A stretch of 10,984 nt of DNA, taken from the NCBI GenBank assembly GCA_943325595.2, contig CALPQA020000023.1:1-10984 (forward strand), in the 5' to 3' direction. The position numbers and the translations under genes were made by a program. Shown in pieces: positions 7,073-10,984 of this stretch. The notes beneath the pieces are model-generated. The model was not told the DNA's origin and did not search any database. It worked only from the letters and a program-made list of their open reading frames with translations. Each line of letters opens with the position of its first letter. The stretch's first letter is position 1. The stretch is from Auritidibacter sp. Marseille-P8566. Lineage in GTDB: Bacteria > Bacteroidota > Bacteroidia > Flavobacteriales > Flavobacteriaceae.

Positions 7073-7230
7073 AAGGAATTGCGTGAGGGATGGCAGAGAA
7101 AATCCCACGATACTATAAAATGTCCCTAGAATAATAAAATCGTTCTATCGTGGATTGTAACGTACAGCCCGACCGAGTTTAACTAAACTGATTTCATTAC
7201 TAGGAATATTGTAAACGAGGACACGCCCAA
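7073..7230 (+). ncRNA. Candidate structured RNA or flavobacterial intergenic repeat
   Basis: This non-coding stretch is bounded by complementary ends: GCGTG (7081-7085) with CACGC (7222-7226). Inside, CCACGATA (7105-7112) pairs perfectly with TATCGTGG (7146-7153), extendable by three A-T pairs past a bulged C. GGG (7087-7089) could pair with CCC (7168-7170), and AGTTT-AACT-AAACT (7176-7189) forms a small hairpin. It is richer in G and C than its surroundings. From memory, not from a search, the blocks GCGTGAGGGAT, AGCCCGACC and ACACGCCC in this order occur in many Flavobacterium intergenic regions with differing inner arms. That would make it a dispersed repeat family or a conserved RNA. The strand given follows the order of those blocks. 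All neighbouring genes read the other way, so transcription direction is uncertain. Confidence 0.5.
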
Positions 7231-7240
7231 AAAAAGAGAC

Positions 7241-7270
7241 AAAAAAAACTCCGTATTGTTCTACGGAGTT
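7241..7270 (-). terminator. Intrinsic terminator of the GH31 gene
   Basis: On the minus strand AACTCCGTA (complement of 7262-7270) pairs perfectly over 9 bp with TACGGAGTT (complement of 7247-7255) around a 6-base loop. A run of T follows (complement of 7241-7248). It starts 21 bases after the stop codon at 7292-7294 and closes the alpha-glucan gene group before the non-coding region. Confidence 0.9.
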
Positions 7271-7291
7271 AATTATATAAAAATTTGTGGT

Positions 7292-9691
7292 TTACAAACC
7301 AATAAAATGCAACTCCGTAAATTCTTTGTCAACGACTAGAAATTTGTCCTTTTCGAATGCTTTTTTGTCGAAGGCAACTTCTACATTATCAACTTCAATT
7401 TTTTTGACTTTGAAAGGCAAACCAATTACGTTGATTCTGTATTTTGTATACGTGGTATCGAATTTTCCGTCTTTGTGCAACTGAACAATCAGTTCTTTGG
7501 CTTTTCCTGTAGATTGAAATGAAAGCAAGCTAAAACGTCCTTTTTTATAGTCGTAACCATCTTGGGCATCTTCATAAACAAGGGATTTTTCTTTTCCTTC
7601 TTTATAATACATGTCCAGCGTTAGTTCGTCAAATTCTAATTCGCCAACATATTGTTGTACTGGATATTTTGGAATAATTGCGCCTGCTTTGATGAATATT
7701 GGAATTTGGTCGAATTTAGCATCTACCCAAATTTCTTTTCCACCTTCGACAGCTTCATTTGTCCAATAGTTATACCAATTTCCTCGTGGTACATACATTC
7801 TTCTGCCTAATGAATTGGGTTCTAAAATTGGACATACCAATATTTGATTTCCAAATACAAATTCGTCGTTTCGATAATGTGTTTGTGTGTCTTCTTGATC
7901 AAAATATACTAATGGTTTTAGCATTGGTATTCCTTGTTCGATATATTGCCAGAACATGGTGTATAAATAGGGTAACAATTGGTAGCGCAAACTAACAAAT
8001 TTTCTAGTAATATCGATAACTTCATTGTCGAAAGCCCAAGGTTCTTGGTTTCCGTGGTCACCAGAAGAATGGGTTCTACAAAAAGGGTGAAATACGCCTA
8101 ATTGAATCCAACGGGCATATAACTCTCCCGAAGGTTGTTCTGCAAAACCACCAATATCAGAACCTGTGAATCCCATTCCTGAAAGAGACATTCGTTGCAC
8201 TTGAATATTGGCAATCCACAAATGTTCCCATGTGGCTACGTTATCGCCTGTCCAAGAAGAAGTGTAGCGCTGTGCACCAGAATAGGCAGAACGTGTAATG
8301 ATAAAAGGTCTTTTCGGATACGCAAATCTTTTTACGCCATGGTAGGTAGCTCTTGCCATTTGAGTTCCGTAAATATTATGGGCTTTTCTATGACTGCAAG
8401 GATTTCCGTCATAATCATGTCGAACATCCATTGGAAAGGTTTTGTTGGGAACTTCCATTACGGCAGGTTCGTTCATATCGTTCCACACACCTTTTACTCC
8501 GATATCTGAAATTAGTTCTTTAAATAATCCAGCCCACCATTCTCTAACTAAAGGATTTGTATAATCTGGGAAGTTACATTCACCAGGCCAAACTTTTCCT
8601 TTCATATAAGGTCCATCGGCTCTTTTGCAGAAATAATCTTTTTCTAAAGCTTCTTTATAGATTGAATACTTTTTGTCAATTTTGATTCCAGGATCGATGA
8701 TAACTACGGTTTTAAATCCGTCAGCAGCTAGTTCGGCGACCATTCTTTTTGGGTCGGGAAAATACTCCTTGTTCCAAGTAAAACATCTAAAACCATCCAT
8801 GTAATCGATATCCAAATAAATAGCATCACAAGGAATCTGCAATTCTCTAAATTTGGCTGCTACTTCTTTGACATTGCTTTCAGGATAATAACTCCATTTG
8901 CATTGGTGGTATCCAAGTGCCCAAAGTGGCGGTAATTCAGGTTTTCCTGTTAAATCGGTGTAGGTTGTGACTACGTCTTGCATTTGTGGACCGTAAATGA
9001 AATAGTAATTCATTTCACCACCTTCAGCCCAAAAACTGGTAACATTGCGTCGTTCATGACAAAAATCGAAGAAACTTCTAAAAGTATTGTCAAAGAAAAT
9101 TCCGTAAGCGTTTTTATTTTGCAATCCGATGTAAAAAGGAACGACTTTATACAATGGCTCTTGCTCTTTTTGGAAAGCATATTGATCTGTGGCAAAATTC
9201 TCAAGTCTTTTTCCTTTTAGATTGAGTTGCGTTGCTTTGTCCCCCAATCCATAAAAACATTCACCATCTTTTGAGGCCTTGCTCATTTTTATAATGTTTC
9301 CACCGTATTCGTAGCTTTCTTCCCAATGAAAACCCAATTCATCTTCAAGAATAATATCTTCCTCTAAATCAAAAATAGACACTCTCATGTCATTTTTTTG
9401 AATTCGACATTGCACTTTGCTCGTTTTTATTTGGTAATATTCTTCAGATTCTGTTACCTGCAGAAAATTATAACCGTGGGAATGGCTTTTATCAATTGCA
9501 TAAGAAAAATCATTGCTGAAATATCCTTTTGTAGTGTATCTAAATCGGATTAAACTGTCTCTTAAAACCGTAACTTTTAATATAACGCTATTGTCTGTGT
9601 AGAACAAAACGGAATCTACGTCGTGTTCAAAAGCAACTATTTGGGTTGGATATAAGTCTCCTTTATATTCTAATTCCGTATTTGTAATCAT
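7292..9691 (-). CDS. Glycoside hydrolase family 31 alpha-glucosidase
   Basis: GH31 alpha-glucosidases release glucose from the non-reducing ends of alpha-glucans by a retaining mechanism. The 799-residue product has an N-terminal beta-sandwich (to about 245) containing GECFYGLGDKA, then the (beta/alpha)8 barrel from about PPLWALGYHQCKWSYYP (254-270). The substrate-site stretch IYLDIDYMDGFRCFTW is at 291-306. The nucleophile is Asp405 in GVWNDMNEP, and the acid/base is Asp483 in SSWTGDN. SGSDIGGF-like sequence is at 508-516 (FTGSDIGGF) and HPFCRTHS at 535-542. The end is a beta-rich C-terminal part of the DUF5110 type with YEDAQDGYDYKKGRF. The barrel motifs favour alpha-glucosidase over alpha-xylosidase. 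There is no signal peptide, so the enzyme should be cytoplasmic, unlike the periplasmic GH31 of starch-utilisation loci. It follows glgB by 179 bases, pointing to intracellular glycogen or maltodextrin turnover. The ATG is at 9691. Confidence 0.92.
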   Translation of the reverse strand: MITNTELEYKGDLYPTQIVAFEHDVDSVLFYTDNSVILKVTVLRDSLIRFRYTTKGYFSNDFSYAIDKSHSHGYNFLQVTESEEYYQIKTSKVQCRIQKNDMRVSIFDLEEDIILEDELGFHWEESYEYGGNIIKMSKASKDGECFYGLGDKATQLNLKGKRLENFATDQYAFQKEQEPLYKVVPFYIGLQNKNAYGIFFDNTFRSFFDFCHERRNVTSFWAEGGEMNYYFIYGPQMQDVVTTYTDLTGKPELPPLWALGYHQCKWSYYPESNVKEVAAKFRELQIPCDAIYLDIDYMDGFRCFTWNKEYFPDPKRMVAELAADGFKTVVIIDPGIKIDKKYSIYKEALEKDYFCKRADGPYMKGKVWPGECNFPDYTNPLVREWWAGLFKELISDIGVKGVWNDMNEPAVMEVPNKTFPMDVRHDYDGNPCSHRKAHNIYGTQMARATYHGVKRFAYPKRPFIITRSAYSGAQRYTSSWTGDNVATWEHLWIANIQVQRMSLSGMGFTGSDIGGFAEQPSGELYARWIQLGVFHPFCRTHSSGDHGNQEPWAFDNEVIDITRKFVSLRYQLLPYLYTMFWQYIEQGIPMLKPLVYFDQEDTQTHYRNDEFVFGNQILVCPILEPNSLGRRMYVPRGNWYNYWTNEAVEGGKEIWVDAKFDQIPIFIKAGAIIPKYPVQQYVGELEFDELTLDMYYKEGKEKSLVYEDAQDGYDYKKGRFSLLSFQSTGKAKELIVQLHKDGKFDTTYTKYRINVIGLPFKVKKIEVDNVEVAFDKKAFEKDKFLVVDKEFTELHFIGL

Positions 9692-9728
9692 TTTATTGGG
9701 TCTTTATTTAGGTCGTATTCTGATTTTC

Positions 9729-9736
9729 CAAATTTA
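9729..9736 (-). promoter_or_regulatory. Possible -7 element for the GH31 gene
   Basis: TAAATTTG on the minus strand fully matches TAnnTTTG and lies 38-45 bases upstream of the ATG at 9691. No TTG is found 17-23 bases further upstream. That spacer instead contains the imperfect inverted repeat AGTACTTTTTAAAGTATT (complement of 9742-9759). A separate GH31 promoter is therefore plausible but incomplete. Confidence 0.3.
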
Positions 9737-9821
9737 CGAAAATACTTTAAAAAGTACTGATTTCATTAATATTTCTGCGAAAACGTTGTAGTAAAACTAC
9801 TCACATTCACGCCATTAGCAT

Positions 9822-9845
9822 TTTAAAAATTGGGCAAACCAATCT
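9822..9845 (-). terminator. Possible weak terminator of glgB
   Basis: On the minus strand, about 25 bases after the glgB stop, ATTGG pairs with CCAAT around a TTTGC loop (complement of 9829-9843), extendable by two pairs, one a G-T. The bases TTTTTAAAA follow. The stem is short and the T-run modest, so some transcripts may read on into the GH31 gene. Confidence 0.4.
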
Positions 9846-9870
9846 CGCTATTTCTATAGAATTTCAGGGA

Positions 9871-10984
9871 TTAATTAGTTATTTTAAAGACAATAACGCT
9901 CAGTGGTGGCAATAGCAATTCAGTTGAAAAGTCTCTTCCATCATAAGGTAACGTTTCTATTTTGATTTTATCAGCATTGGAAACCCCGCTGCCCCCATAA
10001 TTTTCGGAATCTGAATTAAAAATTTCTTTTAGTTTTCCTGTTCGTGGTAGTCCGATGCGATACTTATTTCTAACGATTTGGGTGAAATTACAAACAACGA
10101 TAATGTCGTCTTTAGGATCATTTCCTTTTCTAATAAAAGCAATCACAGCATTTTGATGATCGGAATAATTGATCCATTCAAAACCCTCAGGACTGAACTG
10201 TTTTTGGTACAATGCAGGTTGTTTTTTATACAATTGATTCAAATCAGTTATTGTGTTTTTTATGCCTTCATGATACGGATATTGAAGCAAATGCCAATCT
10301 AAACTACTTTCGAAATTCCATTCGCTACTTTGTCCAAATTCACTACCCATAAAAAGTAATTTTGTTCCTGGGTGCATGAACATATATCCGTACAACAATC
10401 TCAAATTAGCAAATTTTTGCCATTCGTCTCCGGGCATTCTACCTGCAATCGATTTTTTTCCGTATACAACCTCATCGTGAGAAAGAGGCAACATAAAATT
10501 TTCGGTAAAAGTGTACGTCATCGAAAAAGTAAGTTCATTTTGATGGTATTTTCTGTACACGGTATCTTTTTTAAAATACTCTAATGTATCGTGCATCCAT
10601 CCCATCATCCACTTCATGCCAAATCCTAACCCACCTATAGATGTTGGTCTTGAAACCATTGGAAAAGAAGTACTTTCTTCGGCAATAGTTTGCACACCTT
10701 GATAATTGGCATAAACTGCTTCGTTAAAGTCTTTTAGAAAACTTATGGTGTCTAAATTCTCATTTCCTCCATAAATATTAGGTTCCCATTCGCCATCGTT
10801 TCGAGAGTAATCTAAATACAACATAGAAGCAACGGCATCTACGCGCAAGGCATCGGCATGATAGTGTTGCAACCAAAATAAGGCGTTGCTTATTAAAAAA
10901 GATCGAACCTCGTTGCGTCCATAATTAAAAACCAAACTTTTCCAATCAGGGTGGTATCCTTTTTTAATATCGGGATGTTCATAA
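9871..10984 (-). CDS. glgB: 1,4-alpha-glucan branching enzyme, C-terminal part (cut by window edge)
   Basis: GlgB makes the alpha-1,6 branches of glycogen by cutting an alpha-1,4 chain and transferring it. The visible 370 residues begin [14 protein letters not shown] and remain open to the edge. An internal TTG at 10935 opens the longest internal frame, but the reading frame clearly continues upstream, so the gene is partial rather than short. GH13 catalytic residues are all present: nucleophile Asp in [17 protein letters not shown] (visible residue 49), acid/base Glu in IAEES (102), and the third Asp in [12 protein letters not shown] (170). GGNEN and SEFGQSSEW are further GlgB marks. The C-terminal beta domain ends [14 protein letters not shown]. 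The full enzyme is usually 630-730 residues, so the N-terminal CBM48 domain and the first half of the barrel lie outside. Neighbours beyond the window are probably other glycogen genes (inference). Confidence 0.96.
   Translation of the reverse strand, partial: YEHPDIKKGYHPDWKSLVFNYGRNEVRSFLISNALFWLQHYHADALRVDAVASMLYLDYSRNDGEWEPNIYGGNENLDTISFLKDFNEAVYANYQGVQTIAEESTSFPMVSRPTSIGGLGFGMKWMMGWMHDTLEYFKKDTVYRKYHQNELTFSMTYTFTENFMLPLSHDEVVYGKKSIAGRMPGDEWQKFANLRLLYGYMFMHPGTKLLFMGSEFGQSSEWNFESSLDWHLLQYPYHEGIKNTITDLNQLYKKQPALYQKQFSPEGFEWINYSDHQNAVIAFIRKGNDPKDDIIVVCNFTQIVRNKYRIGLPRTGKLKEIFNSDSENYGGSGVSNADKIKIETLPYDGRDFSTELLLPPLSVIVFKITN

Noticed and set aside
7241..7270. Terminator for a plus-strand RNA
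   Set aside because: The T-run follows the hairpin only on the minus strand; on the plus strand the hairpin is followed by AATTATATAA.
6901..7291. tRNA, CRISPR array or insertion sequence in the largest gap
   Set aside because: There is no cloverleaf, no evenly spaced direct repeats, no transposase fragment and no flanking target duplication that I can see.
9010..9204. Short minus-strand frame inside the GH31 gene
   Set aside because: It is an alternative frame wholly contained within a well-supported gene and has no protein-like features.
9871..10935. glgB as a complete short gene starting at TTG 10935
   Set aside because: The frame continues upstream with typical GlgB sequence ([14 protein letters not shown]) to the window edge, so that codon is an internal Leu.

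Overview
The window looks like chromosomal DNA from a Flavobacterium-like member of the Bacteroidota. It is strongly AT-rich. It carries a type IX secretion gene (porQ), which is found only in this phylum. Gene starts lack Shine-Dalgarno sequences, and several intergenic regions carry the Bacteroidota promoter form TTG-N17-23-TAnnTTTG. Two lipoprotein signal peptides and the Flavobacteriia-style porQ-cmk neighbourhood agree. All eight protein genes read on the minus strand, so the genes are best read from the right end to the left.

Right end (10984 to 7292): the C-terminal 370 residues of the glycogen branching enzyme GlgB run off the right edge. Next comes a complete cytoplasmic GH31 alpha-glucosidase, closed by a strong terminator at 7241-7270. 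Together they form a glycogen/alpha-glucan metabolism locus that probably continues beyond the window.

Middle (7291 to 4134): a 391-base non-coding gap holds a structured element at about 7073-7230, which may be a flavobacterial intergenic repeat or small RNA. It also holds a perfect 18-bp palindrome and a weak promoter. Then follow an M48 lipoprotein metalloprotease, a 12-TM UMF1-family MFS transporter, and a small lipocalin-like lipoprotein of unknown role that probably has its own promoter. A hairpin terminator ends this group.

Left part (4133 to 1): a 218-base regulatory gap with a good promoter match and inverted repeats leads into the Lon protease, which has its own terminator. It is followed by porQ (outer-membrane component of the type IX secretion attachment complex) and the start of cmk (CMP kinase). 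cmk begins one base after the porQ stop, at a TTG codon.

Most of the window is conserved core metabolism, protein quality control and secretion. I see no phage, insertion sequence, CRISPR array, tRNA or rRNA, and no convincing new multigene system. The most unusual parts are the structured element at 7073-7230 and the palindromic sequence over the lon promoter.
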